Assembly (NCBI GenBank): GCA_965231815.1
Contig: OZ246890.1
Location: 3,596,001 to 3,660,000 of the forward strand
Origin: JAPPFW01 sp965231815
GTDB lineage: Bacteria > Actinomycetota > Acidimicrobiia > Spongiisociales > Spongiisociaceae
Length of the DNA: 64,000 nucleotides
Reading direction: 5' to 3'
Shown here: one piece after another, positions 1 through 9,667 of the stretch
How the letters are laid out: every line of letters starts with the position of its first letter
Position numbering within the stretch: the stretch's first letter is position 1
Notes under the pieces: generated by a model
Told to the model about the DNA's origin: nothing
The model's input: the letters and a program-made list of their open reading frames with translations, nothing else
The model's database searches: none
Program-made: the position numbers and the translations under genes

Positions 1-1663
1 CATCACCCAAGTACTCGATCACCACTCCATAATCCCGCTGAGCGGCCTTGATCGAGACGTACCCGTCGATAACGTCCCAGAGGACAGCGTCGGGATCACG
101 GCTGAAAGGATCGCCGTAACCCCCCCCTCCTGGAAGGTTGAGTTGAACCCTCGTTCCTGGATCGAGCACCAGCAGCCGCTTCGGCTCCCCCTCCCGGGCC
201 CCGTCGATCATGAACTCTCCGGAAGCCCCGGACGCTCCTCCCAGCAACCCCTCGGGAGGGTAGGAAATCCGATCAACCATGGCCGACACGGTCCAGGGTT
301 CTTCGGTGCGGCAACTCATCTCGGTCCACTGCCCGAGGCCACCCCTGAACCTGCCGGCGCCCCCGGAGTCGGTGCGCAGCTCACGCCTGAGCTGCACCAT
401 GGAGGTAAGGGTTTCGACGGACTCGGCGGGCACCCCCGCCACCCCGCTGGGGAAACCCGTCGTGTTCAAGCCGTCCTTCGCTGCCCGGGCGCCCGCTCCT
501 CCACACTGGAACAAACTGAAGGTGAACCGGTCGGACGATTGCCTTGCCCTACCCCTCCAGATAGAGATCCATATCGGGTCCGAACCGGGCGCCATCAGAC
601 GATCAGGCAGCGCTTCCGCCAGGGCTCCGAACACCACACCCGGGAGAAAGTGACCGATGAGATGCCGGGACGCCACCGCGGCCGGCTCAAGGCAGTTGAG
701 GATCGACCCGGGCGGCGCCGAAACATGCACGGGGCGAAAGGCCCCATCGTTATGAGGAACGTCGGGACTGATCGCGGCTTTCATCGCGAACGACGCATAT
801 GCATGCGTGTAATTGAAGACGACGTTGATACCCCGAACGCTTTCGGGTGACGAACCGGCGAAGTCGATGTAGATGTCCTCGTCCTCGACGGTGACGGTCG
901 TCTTGATCAGGATGGGTTCCTCGAAACCGTCGCTCCACGTCTCGTGCTGGTGGACACCATTGGGAATCTCGCGTATGGCGCTCCGCATCGCCTCTTCGGA
1001 GCGGCTGATGATCTCGTAGGAGAGCGGATCGATGGAGTCGAGGTCGAACTCGTCCATGAAACCGAGTAGAGCCCTGGCGCCCACGTCGTTACACGAGGTC
1101 TGGGCGTACAGGTCACCCACCGTTTCGTCCGGGGTCCGCACGTTGGCTCTGATAATCGAGATCAGGTCACGGTTGATGACCCCACGGTCGTACAGTTTCA
1201 TTATCGGGATGCGGAGACCCTCTTCGTACACCTCGCGGGCCTCGGCGGAGAGGATCCGTCCCCCTATATCGGCGGCGTGGCAGGTGTTGGCGAAGTACGC
1301 CACTTCAACACCCTTCTTGAAGACCGGCGTGAGCACCGTGATGTCGTTGATCTGTCCGGCGGTCATCCAGGGATCGTTGGTTATCAACACATCCCCGGGC
1401 GCCAGCGTGCCGGGCGGGTACGCCGTCAAGAAGTGATGGACGCCCGTGGCCATTGCGTTTATGTGGCCGGGCGTTCCGGTGACCGACTGCGCCATCATCC
1501 AGCCGTTGGTGTCGAACACCCCACAGGCGAGGTCCTGGGTCTCTCGCACGATGGTGCTGAACGCGGTCCGTTGTAGCGCCACCTGCTGTTCGTTGACAAC
1601 CGAGAGCACCCTGCTCCAGAGCACCTCGATCAGAACCGGATCAAGTTTGCCGTTGCCGGTCAT
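1..1663 (-). CDS. hyuB: Hydantoinase/oxoprolinase subunit B (HyuB), 3' end outside window
   Basis: This is the B subunit of an ATP-dependent hydantoinase/5-oxoprolinase-type enzyme, which opens cyclic amide rings together with HyuA. The reading frame is open from the ATG at 1663 to the window edge (about 554 codons). It shows HyuB-type blocks: an N-terminal IEVLWSRVLSVVNEQQ stretch, ITNDPWMTAGQINDITV, a glycine-rich QCGGAGARAAKDGLNTTGFP block, and the C-terminal GGGGYGDPFSRDP motif. Only the last few residues are missing, because HyuB proteins normally end shortly after the DYGVVIEYLGD stretch at the edge. Its ATG overlaps the HyuA stop codon (ATGA), so the two are translationally coupled. 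The exact substrate (5-oxoproline, hydantoin or N-methylhydantoin) cannot be read from the sequence. Confidence 0.93.
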   Translation of the reverse strand, partial: MTGNGKLDPVLIEVLWSRVLSVVNEQQVALQRTAFSTIVRETQDLACGVFDTNGWMMAQSVTGTPGHINAMATGVHHFLTAYPPGTLAPGDVLITNDPWMTAGQINDITVLTPVFKKGVEVAYFANTCHAADIGGRILSAEAREVYEEGLRIPIMKLYDRGVINRDLISIIRANVRTPDETVGDLYAQTSCNDVGARALLGFMDEFDLDSIDPLSYEIISRSEEAMRSAIREIPNGVHQHETWSDGFEEPILIKTTVTVEDEDIYIDFAGSSPESVRGINVVFNYTHAYASFAMKAAISPDVPHNDGAFRPVHVSAPPGSILNCLEPAAVASRHLIGHFLPGVVFGALAEALPDRLMAPGSDPIWISIWRGRARQSSDRFTFSLFQCGGAGARAAKDGLNTTGFPSGVAGVPAESVETLTSMVQLRRELRTDSGGAGRFRGGLGQWTEMSCRTEEPWTVSAMVDRISYPPEGLLGGASGASGEFMIDGAREGEPKRLLVLDPGTRVQLNLPGGGGYGDPFSRDPDAVLWDVIDGYVSIKAAQRDYGVVIEYLGD

Positions 1664-3780
1664 CTACCCCCTCCTATCCCAACCACGATGTTGAGTCCTT
1701 CATCCACCTGAACCCGGCCGCCGGGTCCGATGATCACCGTCGATTCTCGCTCCTCGATGATCGCGGGGCCGGTCATGGTCGAACCGGGACTCAACGAGTA
1801 GCGGTCATACACGGGCGTCGAGACGAATCCCGCTTCCGAGGCGAAGAATGCCCGGCGTTCACCCTTGCGGGCCGCCGACACCCCACCGGTCACCACCTCC
1901 GTCCCGCCGCCAACCATCGCCGGTCGGGGTCCCCGGCTGACGACCCTCCAGGTAAGGGCTTCCAGACCGACCGGCGGTCCTTCCCTGCCATAGAGGCTCT
2001 GGTAAACGCGATCGAACTCCTCGTAAATAGTTTCCCGGTGCTCGACGGATAGGGTTCCCGCAGGGATCAGAACCCTTATCTCGTGACCCTGACCCACGTA
2101 ACGAATATCCGCAGACCTTGCGTGGTCGATATCATCGGGCCCGGTGCCCGAGTCGACCAGGAGCTCGGTTCCGAGCTGCTCCATCTCTTCGAAGATGCCG
2201 CTCACCTCGTCCCAGTCCAACTCGTCGAGCCGCCCGTAGTAGGAACGGACGAAGTCGAAGGCGAGGGGCGCTACCAGGAGCCCCATCGCGCTGGTCACCC
2301 CGGCGCCGTAAGGCAGAACCAGCTCGCTAGTGCCCAGCAACTCGGCGACACCGTAACCGTGGACCGGACCGGCGCCTCCGAAAGCCACCAGCGGCAGGGC
2401 ACTCGGGCTCTTTCCCCGTTCCACGACGTGGACCCGAGCGGCATTTGCCATGGCTTCGTTGACAACCTGGTGAACACCCCACGCCGCCTCGACCGCCGAC
2501 ATACCGAGGTGCTCACCCACATGCTCCGACAGCGCTGCTCGGCTCGCGGTCACATCCAGCCTCATCGCTCCGCCCAGGAAGTAGTCGGGATCGAGGTAGC
2601 CGAGCACCAGATCGGCGTCGGTCACGGTGGGAAGCCGACCACCTCTCGAATAGCAAGCAGGTCCCGGATCGGCCCCTGCCGAGTCGGGTCCAACCTTTAG
2701 CAACCCCAGCGAGTCCACCCGAGCGATCGATCCCCCGCCCGCGCCGATCTCGATCATCTCGATCACAGGCACCCGGACCGGGAGGCCGGATCCTTTCTTG
2801 AATCGATAGCGGCGGTCCACCTCGAAGTCATGGGTAACTAGGGGCTCTCCTCCGTCCACCACACTCAGCTTGGCGGTAGTGCCCCCCATATCGAACGAGA
2901 GCAACGAGTCCCTACCCATCGCATCGCCGACCGCAGCCGCTGCCAGAGCCCCGGCGGCGGGACCTGACTCGAGGAGGCGGATCGGGAATTTGGCACACGT
3001 ATCGAGCGTCGCCACCCCACCACTGGAAAGCATCACGAACAGCTTCCCCTCGAAGCCCATGCTCTCCAGCCGCTGCCTGAGCCCGAACAGGTAGCGCTCG
3101 ACCAGAGGCTGGACGTACACGTTGGCAATGGTGGTGGACGCCCTCTCGAACTCCCCTATTTCGGGAACCACCTCGGAGGAAAGCGAAACCCGCAACTCGG
3201 GCGCCACCTTCTCGATCACCGACCTGGCTCGCTCTTCCGAATCGGGATTGGTAAAGGAGTGCAGGAAGCAGACCGCCACCGCCTCGATCCCGGCATCCGC
3301 CAGTTCCCTAGCCAGACGAGCCACATGTTCGTCGTCGAGTTCGATGGCCTGGGTCCCGTCGGCCAAGGTTCGCTCGGGAACCGCGAAACGGAGATGGCGC
3401 GGCGCCAGCGGCTTGGGGTGCTCCAGGTTGAGATCGTAGAGCTCGTAACGATGCTCCCGACCGATCTCTATGGAGTCGCGGAACCCGGTGGTGGTGAGGA
3501 GCGCGGTGCGCGCACCCTTGCGTTCGATGATGGCATTCGTCACCAGGGTGGTGCCATGAACGAGGTGGCGGACTGACCCGGTAGGACGACTCAAGCGTGT
3601 CAGGGTCTGGACCAGCACTTCCTCAACACCTTTGGAGGGATCGGAAGTGGTGAGCACCTTGCCGATCACGACTTCACCCACTTCGTCCACCAGCAATAGA
3701 TCGGTGAACGTGCCGCCGATATCGACGCCCACTCGTACCACCAGATCGTCAACCAAAGTCATATCCGATGATCGGACCAT
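1660..3780 (-). CDS. hyuA: Hydantoinase/oxoprolinase subunit A (HyuA)
   Basis: HyuA is the ATP-binding subunit of the hydantoinase/5-oxoprolinase family (706 aa, typical length about 680-720). The N-terminal Hydant_A_N domain starts with RVGVDIGGTFTDLLLVDE, an actin-like phosphate-binding loop. The second ATPase motif is SLLSFDMGGTTAKLSVV. The C-terminal half carries the hydantoinase_A signature around VHVVERGKSPSALPLVAFGGAGP. An internal Met at residue 7 (3762) is an alternative start, and no strong SD separates them. It is the first gene of a hyuAB unit reading leftward and is divergent from the secreted protease. The proximity of a peptide-type ABC importer suggests uptake of cyclic amides or short peptides, but that link is an inference. 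Confidence 0.93.
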   Translation of the reverse strand: MVRSSDMTLVDDLVVRVGVDIGGTFTDLLLVDEVGEVVIGKVLTTSDPSKGVEEVLVQTLTRLSRPTGSVRHLVHGTTLVTNAIIERKGARTALLTTTGFRDSIEIGREHRYELYDLNLEHPKPLAPRHLRFAVPERTLADGTQAIELDDEHVARLARELADAGIEAVAVCFLHSFTNPDSEERARSVIEKVAPELRVSLSSEVVPEIGEFERASTTIANVYVQPLVERYLFGLRQRLESMGFEGKLFVMLSSGGVATLDTCAKFPIRLLESGPAAGALAAAAVGDAMGRDSLLSFDMGGTTAKLSVVDGGEPLVTHDFEVDRRYRFKKGSGLPVRVPVIEMIEIGAGGGSIARVDSLGLLKVGPDSAGADPGPACYSRGGRLPTVTDADLVLGYLDPDYFLGGAMRLDVTASRAALSEHVGEHLGMSAVEAAWGVHQVVNEAMANAARVHVVERGKSPSALPLVAFGGAGPVHGYGVAELLGTSELVLPYGAGVTSAMGLLVAPLAFDFVRSYYGRLDELDWDEVSGIFEEMEQLGTELLVDSGTGPDDIDHARSADIRYVGQGHEIRVLIPAGTLSVEHRETIYEEFDRVYQSLYGREGPPVGLEALTWRVVSRGPRPAMVGGGTEVVTGGVSAARKGERRAFFASEAGFVSTPVYDRYSLSPGSTMTGPAIIEERESTVIIGPGGRVQVDEGLNIVVGIGGGR

Positions 3781-3876
3781 GCCATCCTTACCGGTTCGCT
3801 TCGACGAGAGCTAGCATAGGCGATTTCGGGCATGGGATGCGAGACTCGCATTCGGAGAGTCCCTGACTTACTGTGC

Positions 3877-3906
3877 TTGACGTACCTCGCGACACCTTGT
3901 TATCTT
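3877..3906 (+). promoter_or_regulatory. Candidate sigma70-type promoter for the SLH metalloprotease
   Basis: TTGACG at 3877-3882 and TATCTT at 3901-3906 are separated by 18 bp and lie 39 bp upstream of the protease start. Both hexamers are close to the housekeeping consensus and are the best pair in the divergent intergenic region. Not tested experimentally. Confidence 0.5.
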
Positions 3907-3945
3907 TGCGAGGAATACAATAGGTCCTTATAAAGGAGGATGGGT

Positions 3946-5688
3946 ATGAAACTCCAATACTCTGTCGAGATTGATACACGTCTTCCTGTCCGCCGCTCGA
4001 TAACCTCTTCTAGGATTCAATATACTTGTGCTGTTCTCCTATTGATCTTATTGTCTTCAATCCCGGCTTTCGCTCAAGATGCAACAGTATACGATGACGA
4101 CCCACTCGGTCTGATTGCCGGTTACAATATCACAACCTTTTATAGCTTGGATCGGGATGATTTGTGGGATGTGTGGATTTGTGAAGTGCCTGAAGGAACT
4201 CTGGAGTTCTCTCCGGAAGAAGCTGTCAAAACTCTCAACACCGAGGTTGGCGATTACTTCGATTGGCTGTCTGAAGGCCGGTACCGTCCTAAGTTCCGGG
4301 TAGGCGGCTCGATAGAAGCGGACTCGTTTGATAATTGGGGAGGATGCAATACTCCAGTATATGAACTTTCAAATAAAATGGATCCGCTGAACCAACCAGA
4401 GGGTGCCCTCATAATTGTCAACATGGTAACGGGAGCCAGTTTTGGTGGTATTGGTGGATGGAGTACACCATCCCCGACTGAAGTATACCTTGGAGCAACT
4501 AGCTTTCCCGATAACATAAGGGATGTATACACAAGCGGGGAATCCCTCGCTCAGCCTGGAACCTTACCTCCGCACAACTTCGTACTTGGCCCACTTCCTC
4601 ATCTGGCTACAATAGCCCATGAAATGGGCCACGCGATAGGGTTTCCTCACTCTATTCGTAATACTGATTACGACAATCCCATGGACATTATGAGTATGTC
4701 AGACAACGTTACAGGTGTACAACTCGGTACCATAGCTATTAACCGGTATGCCGCCGGATGGATCGCACCATCACAGGTAAAGATACACGAAGGTGGGCGA
4801 GCAAGATATTTGCTAAATCCCATAGGTAATGAGGGAACACAAATGCTAGTACTTCGGTCACATGGTAGTAGCTTTATGACTTTGGGGGCTAGAGTCAAAG
4901 AGGGTTACGATACCAGTATACCGTTTGAAGGTGTGGAGTCTTATTTGATTGACCAGGAGCCGGAAGACTGCTTCAACTACCCCGACTATCTCGCATGCTG
5001 GGGTACCGAACGATCTACCCGTCTATACGCTGATGTGGGCACCGACTACACATGGGAAGGGCATACCGTAAAGCAGATCAGTCGTATTGGAGACAGTTTC
5101 CTGGTGGAAATCAGCGATAGCGTAGTTGACGAAGAACCAGCCAACCGCTTCGTGGATGACGACGGCAACACCCACGAGCTCAATATCGAAGTGATTGCAG
5201 CCCTCGGCATTACCCTAGGTTGCAACCCACCGGATAACGATCGATTCTGTCCCAACCGACCCGTAACGAGGGCTCAGATGGCTGCCTTCCTCGACCGAGC
5301 GCTTGATGAGGGATCGGAATCCGACACCAATGTGAGCCTATTCTCCGACATACCGGACAATGCCTGGTACCAGCCATCCGTCGAACGCCTTGCACGGTTA
5401 GGAGTGTTTCCGGACCAACCCGGTGGGCCTTTCCGCCCCAACGAGGCACTGACCCGGTTAGAGATGGCAGTGTGGATCGTGGGCGCATTTGAAGCCGTCC
5501 GAGAGGTTTCACCGGCAGGCGTATTCCATGACGTACCCACCGACGCGTGGTACGCGGGCGCCGTCGAGGGTCTGTTAGCTGCCGGAATCACCCAAGGCTG
5601 CGCATCCGACCCTCCGGCATACTGTCCCGATGACCCGGTGCGCCGCGACCAGATGGCTTCATTCCTAGCGAGAGTTCTCGTCGAGTAA
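3946..5688 (+). CDS. Secreted metzincin-like protease with three SLH repeats
   Basis: Predicted secreted zinc metallopeptidase of 580 aa. The start at 3946 is chosen because AAAGGAGG (3932-3939) lies 6 nt upstream; the ATG at 3940 would touch the SD. A long N-terminal signal peptide has the hydrophobic core CAVLLLILLSS followed by AFA/QD as a likely signal peptidase site. The catalytic motif HEMGHAIGFPH at residues 225-235 fits the metzincin pattern HExxHxxGxxH, and a possible Met-turn (MDIMSMS) follows. Residues from about 400 to the end form three S-layer-homology repeats, with cysteine-containing loops in the first and third, which should anchor the protein to the cell surface. The protease half is visibly AT-richer than the SLH half and the neighbours, suggesting fusion of an acquired catalytic domain to a native anchor. 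Substrate unknown. Confidence 0.85.
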   Translation: MKLQYSVEIDTRLPVRRSITSSRIQYTCAVLLLILLSSIPAFAQDATVYDDDPLGLIAGYNITTFYSLDRDDLWDVWICEVPEGTLEFSPEEAVKTLNTEVGDYFDWLSEGRYRPKFRVGGSIEADSFDNWGGCNTPVYELSNKMDPLNQPEGALIIVNMVTGASFGGIGGWSTPSPTEVYLGATSFPDNIRDVYTSGESLAQPGTLPPHNFVLGPLPHLATIAHEMGHAIGFPHSIRNTDYDNPMDIMSMSDNVTGVQLGTIAINRYAAGWIAPSQVKIHEGGRARYLLNPIGNEGTQMLVLRSHGSSFMTLGARVKEGYDTSIPFEGVESYLIDQEPEDCFNYPDYLACWGTERSTRLYADVGTDYTWEGHTVKQISRIGDSFLVEISDSVVDEEPANRFVDDDGNTHELNIEVIAALGITLGCNPPDNDRFCPNRPVTRAQMAAFLDRALDEGSESDTNVSLFSDIPDNAWYQPSVERLARLGVFPDQPGGPFRPNEALTRLEMAVWIVGAFEAVREVSPAGVFHDVPTDAWYAGAVEGLLAAGITQGCASDPPAYCPDDPVRRDQMASFLARVLVE

Positions 5689-5933
5689 CGAGTATCAACC
5701 TCGGTAACACAACAGGAATCAAATTGTTCACAGCGAGCTTGGAAAGGGCTGTTTGAGGCGGGCCGTACACCAGGATGAGGTCAGCCAAGACAGGCTGGAA
5801 CATGCGATTATCGGTATGTATCTGCCGAAACCACTTGCCGGTTTGTCCTTGGATGAATAAACTCCACTTCTAGTCGGGTCGCCCGTGATGCCCCGCGCGG
5901 CCATTTGTATTCGCTCGGGAGGAGGATTAGGCC

Positions 5934-7676
5934 ATGACCGAGCCGATGGACCGCAGAAAATTTCTCAAGCGAAGTGGACTCATCATTGGGGTTGGGGCGG
6001 TCGCTCCGACCGTACTTGCCGCCTGCGGGGGGAATGACGAGCCGACAACTACTACCCCGGCAACTACTTCCCCGGCAGCTCCGGACACCACCGCCCCGGC
6101 GGCAACCGAGGAGACCACGACCACCGCAATGATGGACGACGCTCCTGCGGAGTTCGAGAGCATCACGCTATCGCAGGTGGGTGGCTGGATATCGCTCGAC
6201 AACAACCGGACCACCGGTGGCGCGCTCGCCTCGGGCCAGCACACCTTCGAGGGGCTGCTGACCAAGCTCCCCGATCGGACGCTAATCCCCGCGCTGGCGG
6301 CGGAGATGCCCACCAAGGTGGACGATCTCACCTACCGCGTGAAGGTGCGCACCGACCGGACGTTCACCGACGGCTCCCCGATCAAGGCCTCCGACATCGC
6401 GTACGGGTTCTCCCGGCTTGCGCCGGAAAAGGAGTTGAAATCACCCTTCACGTCGTACACCTCTTTCATTGAATCGGTCGAGGTCGTGGCCGATGATGAG
6501 CTCCAAATAAACCTGGGCCAGAAGGTTCCGGAGGACGTCCTGTTCCATCGGATGTCCGCTATCAACGCCTATCCGGAGGCCGTGGTGGAGGCAATGGGCG
6601 GCGAGGAGTACTCTTTCGCACCTACACCTTCATCGGGTTCGATGATGGTTGTGGCGCCATTCGACACCGAGATCAACATGTTCAAGCGGTATGACGGCTA
6701 CGAAGGTCCCCTGCCGCTGGCGGCCAAGGACATCACCTATCTCGTCATCCCCGAACTGTCGGGCCGGATCGCCCAGGCAGAGGCCGGCCAGGTACAGATC
6801 CTGGACGGTGTGTCACCGCAGTTCTACCGGTCCATCGAGGACTCGCCGAATCTCGAGTTGGGCATTGCCCGGGAGACGACGTTCGTCGAGGTGATATTCT
6901 TCAACACCACCAAGCCCCCATTCGACAACCAACTGGTGCGCCAGGCCGTGATGTACTCCATCAATGCGCCGGAACTGATCGAACTCGGCTTGCAGGGTGA
7001 GGGCCGGATCGCCCGCTCACCGCTTCCTCCGGAGAGCGACCGGTACCGGGAACCGCAGATGCAGTACGAATTCGACCCCGAGAAATCCATCGATCTGCTG
7101 CTCGAGGCCGGCGCTATCAGTGACGTCACCGTCAACGACGACGGAACGAGGTCTGTCGAGGATCCGCTGCGGTTCCAACTCGGCGTAGTCGAGTGGGCAT
7201 ACGTATATCCCCAGGCGCCCATCCTCCAGCTGAGAATGCAGAAGGGTGGTTTCGACCCGCTGCTGCTGGTCGCCGATATCGACGCCCGCTGGGTGTCCGA
7301 TATCATGCGGCCCGAGGACGGTGGCCCTGCCCGGTATGACGCCTGGGTGGCCACCCTCGGCTTCGAGGTGTTCGCCTATGATGCGGACAATCTGTTCCGG
7401 GGCTGGTGGGGCGGCTGGGCCAAGGACGCCAGCTTCGCCACAGAAAACGTGCCGTCGACGCTCAACGATCTTCTCGACCAGGCGCTGGCGGAGCCGGACT
7501 TCGACAAGCAGAACGATCTGTACGCCCAGGCCAACGAGCTACTCGTGACCGAGGCCGGTGCTGTTCCGATCCTTTTCCAGCCGATAGCCCACGCCTGGCA
7601 CAAGTCCGTGGCCGGTTACCAGATGCCACAGACGCTGGGCATGACACTGTTCGGCGTACATCCGTCCGGCGAGTAG
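5934..7676 (+). CDS. ABC importer substrate-binding lipoprotein, family 5 (dipeptide/oligopeptide type)
   Basis: Extracytoplasmic solute-binding protein of the SBP_bac_5 family (580 aa). The N-terminus has a twin-arginine motif (RRKFLKRSG) and a lipobox (LAAC), so it is probably Tat-exported and lipid-anchored. A threonine/proline-rich linker follows, typical of actinobacterial lipoproteins. The fold region includes the family-typical TYRVKVRTDRTFTDGSPIKA and FFNTTKPPFDNQLVRQAVMY segments. GGAGGAGG at 5918-5925 lies 8 nt before the ATG. It is the first gene of a plus-strand operon with two permeases, two ATPases and a dehydrogenase. The ligand could be peptides, opines or nickel-type substrates; nothing in the sequence decides this. 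Confidence 0.92.
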   Translation: MTEPMDRRKFLKRSGLIIGVGAVAPTVLAACGGNDEPTTTTPATTSPAAPDTTAPAATEETTTTAMMDDAPAEFESITLSQVGGWISLDNNRTTGGALASGQHTFEGLLTKLPDRTLIPALAAEMPTKVDDLTYRVKVRTDRTFTDGSPIKASDIAYGFSRLAPEKELKSPFTSYTSFIESVEVVADDELQINLGQKVPEDVLFHRMSAINAYPEAVVEAMGGEEYSFAPTPSSGSMMVVAPFDTEINMFKRYDGYEGPLPLAAKDITYLVIPELSGRIAQAEAGQVQILDGVSPQFYRSIEDSPNLELGIARETTFVEVIFFNTTKPPFDNQLVRQAVMYSINAPELIELGLQGEGRIARSPLPPESDRYREPQMQYEFDPEKSIDLLLEAGAISDVTVNDDGTRSVEDPLRFQLGVVEWAYVYPQAPILQLRMQKGGFDPLLLVADIDARWVSDIMRPEDGGPARYDAWVATLGFEVFAYDADNLFRGWWGGWAKDASFATENVPSTLNDLLDQALAEPDFDKQNDLYAQANELLVTEAGAVPILFQPIAHAWHKSVAGYQMPQTLGMTLFGVHPSGE

Positions 7677-7749
7677 CCGGCCGGATCGGCAGATCGAGTA
7701 GCAACCGAGCCGATATCGGGTTGGAATCGGTGAAGGCCGCTAGGGCCTG

Positions 7750-8718
7750 ATGGGAGCGGTGGGCAGGCTTATCCTGCAACGTCTCCTCCAAGCCCTACCG
7801 GTCATCATCGGCATCACGTTCTACGTGTTCGTGATGCTGGAGTTCTCTCCGGTCGACGCCCGTTACGCGGGCCTGGGGCTGTACGCCAGCGACGAGGCGC
7901 GAGAGCAACTCGCCGAGGAGTTCGGGCTCAACGATCCGGTACTCGTCCGCTACGGGCGGTACCTGGGAGACCTTGCCGGCGGCGACTTCGGTTTGAGTGT
8001 CTATGGCGACCGGCCCGTCTTGAACATCCTCAAGGAGGGCATCGGGATCTCGCTATCGGTGGCCGGGATTTCGTTGGTCCTCGCCACCCTTATCGCTTTC
8101 GTGCTGGGAGTGAGCTCCGCCTATTTCGCGGGCGGCTGGTGGGACTCGTCCGTAAGGGCGGTGACGCTGGGAGTGCTCTCGATGCCTATCTTCTGGCTGG
8201 CTCTGCTATTGATTCTGACATTCGCCTTAGCGAACCCCATTGGGTTCACCTGGTTCCCCGCCGGCAGTTGGGTGCCCTTCGCCGAGGACAAAATCGGATG
8301 GCTGAGATCCCTCACCCTCCCCTCATTATCGATAGCCCTTCCCGTCGGTGGATTCCTGACCCGCGTGGTGCGATCTTCGGTGCTGGACGAGTTGGAGAAG
8401 GACTACGTACGCACGGCGCGCGGAGTGGGCCTGCGAGACCGGGTGATCGTCCGTAAGAACGTGCTCCGCAACGCCCTGGTGGCTCCGCTGACCGTGCTTG
8501 GATTGCAGGCCGGCTACATCTTGGGCGGCGTGGTGCTGGTCGAGAGGGTCTTCAACCTCCGCGGCCTGGGCTGGAAGATGATCGACTCCGCCACAACCGG
8601 CGACTTCAACATCGTCACCGGGATCGCGATGGTCGGCGCGCTGATGTTCGTCCTCTCCAACCTGGCCGCCGACGTGGCGTTCCTCATCTTCAAACCGAGC
8701 GCCCGCGAGAGTTCGTAA
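7750..8718 (+). CDS. ABC importer permease, DppB-type
   Basis: Inner-membrane permease of the dipeptide/oligopeptide ABC family (322 aa, usual length). It starts with a cytoplasmic arginine-containing segment and a first membrane helix (ALPVIIGITFYVFVMLEF), then a periplasmic region with EFGLNDPVLVRYGRYL and further helices. The EAA-like ATPase contact loop is in DYVRTARGVGLRDRVIVRKN, and the family-typical GGVVLVERVFNLRGLG follows near the C-terminus. It lies 73 bp after the binding protein and 1 bp before the second permease. It pairs with the DppC-type protein to form the channel. Confidence 0.93.
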   Translation: MGAVGRLILQRLLQALPVIIGITFYVFVMLEFSPVDARYAGLGLYASDEAREQLAEEFGLNDPVLVRYGRYLGDLAGGDFGLSVYGDRPVLNILKEGIGISLSVAGISLVLATLIAFVLGVSSAYFAGGWWDSSVRAVTLGVLSMPIFWLALLLILTFALANPIGFTWFPAGSWVPFAEDKIGWLRSLTLPSLSIALPVGGFLTRVVRSSVLDELEKDYVRTARGVGLRDRVIVRKNVLRNALVAPLTVLGLQAGYILGGVVLVERVFNLRGLGWKMIDSATTGDFNIVTGIAMVGALMFVLSNLAADVAFLIFKPSARESS

Positions 8719-8719
8719 C

Positions 8720-9667
8720 GTGAGCGAGGCACGCGACCCCAGCGCTGATCGCCGGCCGCGGATCAGGTTAGGCCCCAAGTCGGTGGAAGCTGCGATGAAA
8801 GCCGCTCCCGCCGGTCCGGTGAAGATGGGGAGGTTGCCGTTCCGCGCCAAGCTCGGCTTGAGTTGGGTCTTGTTAGTGGTATTGGTAGCGATCTTCGCCC
8901 ATTGGCTGTCTCCGTACGATCCCTACACGGTGGGCCTGACCTCTCCCAACACTGGCCCCGACTGGCCGGAGCACATCTTCGGGTCCGACGAGATCGCACG
9001 GGACATCCTGTCCAGAGTGATCCACGGATCAAGGATGTCGGCTCTCGTGGCCGTCATGACCCCCGTGCTGGCCTTGATCCTGGGAGGAACGATCGGGATG
9101 GTGGCCGCCTCCACATCCCGGAATCGAAGACTCAGGTGGATCAACGACGTGCTGATGCGCCTGGTGGACGTCCAGTTCGCGTTCCCGGCCGTGGTGCTGG
9201 CGGTAGTGGTGTCGTCGGCGTTCGGCCAGTCATTCCGCACCCTACTGCTGGTCCTGACCGTCGTTTACACGCCGATCATGGCCCGCTACATCCGCGCTGC
9301 GGTGCTCGACCAGTTGGCCGAGGACTACGTCTCAGCGCTCAGGGCCATGGGGAGTTCCCAACTCCGCATCCTGCTGCGCCACGTGTCCCTGAACATCGCC
9401 ACGCCGCTGCTGGTGTTCTTCACGCTGGTGGCGGCGGACGCGGTCATACTGGAAGCTTCCATCAGTTTCCTCGGAGCCGGTCTTCCTCCCCCTGCTCCCA
9501 CCTGGGGAAATCTCGTCTACGGGGGCTCCCAGTACCTCATAGCAGGCACCTGGTGGTACACGACTTTCCCCGGTCTTGCCATCTTCCTCACGGTGCTGGC
9601 GCTCAATACGGTGGCGGAGAGCATGGCGGACCGCCTCGGCGGTAGACGGCACCTGATGGGACAGTGA
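8720..9667 (+). CDS. ABC importer permease, DppC-type
   Basis: Second permease of the peptide-type importer (315 aa), starting with GTG 1 bp after the DppB stop codon. The DppC hallmarks are visible: the post-helix-1 segment ending HIFGSDEIARDILSRVIHGSR, the coupling loop DYVSALRAMGSSQLRILLRH, and the C-terminal SISFLGAGLPPPAPTWGNLV stretch. It should dimerise with the preceding permease and contact the two ATPases encoded downstream. Its stop overlaps the next start by one base, indicating a tightly coupled operon. Confidence 0.93.
   Translation: MSEARDPSADRRPRIRLGPKSVEAAMKAAPAGPVKMGRLPFRAKLGLSWVLLVVLVAIFAHWLSPYDPYTVGLTSPNTGPDWPEHIFGSDEIARDILSRVIHGSRMSALVAVMTPVLALILGGTIGMVAASTSRNRRLRWINDVLMRLVDVQFAFPAVVLAVVVSSAFGQSFRTLLLVLTVVYTPIMARYIRAAVLDQLAEDYVSALRAMGSSQLRILLRHVSLNIATPLLVFFTLVAADAVILEASISFLGAGLPPPAPTWGNLVYGGSQYLIAGTWWYTTFPGLAIFLTVLALNTVAESMADRLGGRRHLMGQ

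Noticed and set aside
8863..9645. Plus-strand frame of 260 codons inside the DppC-type permease
   Set aside because: It is an out-of-frame shadow of a well-defined permease; its text is rich in Arg/Gly/Pro without any motif.
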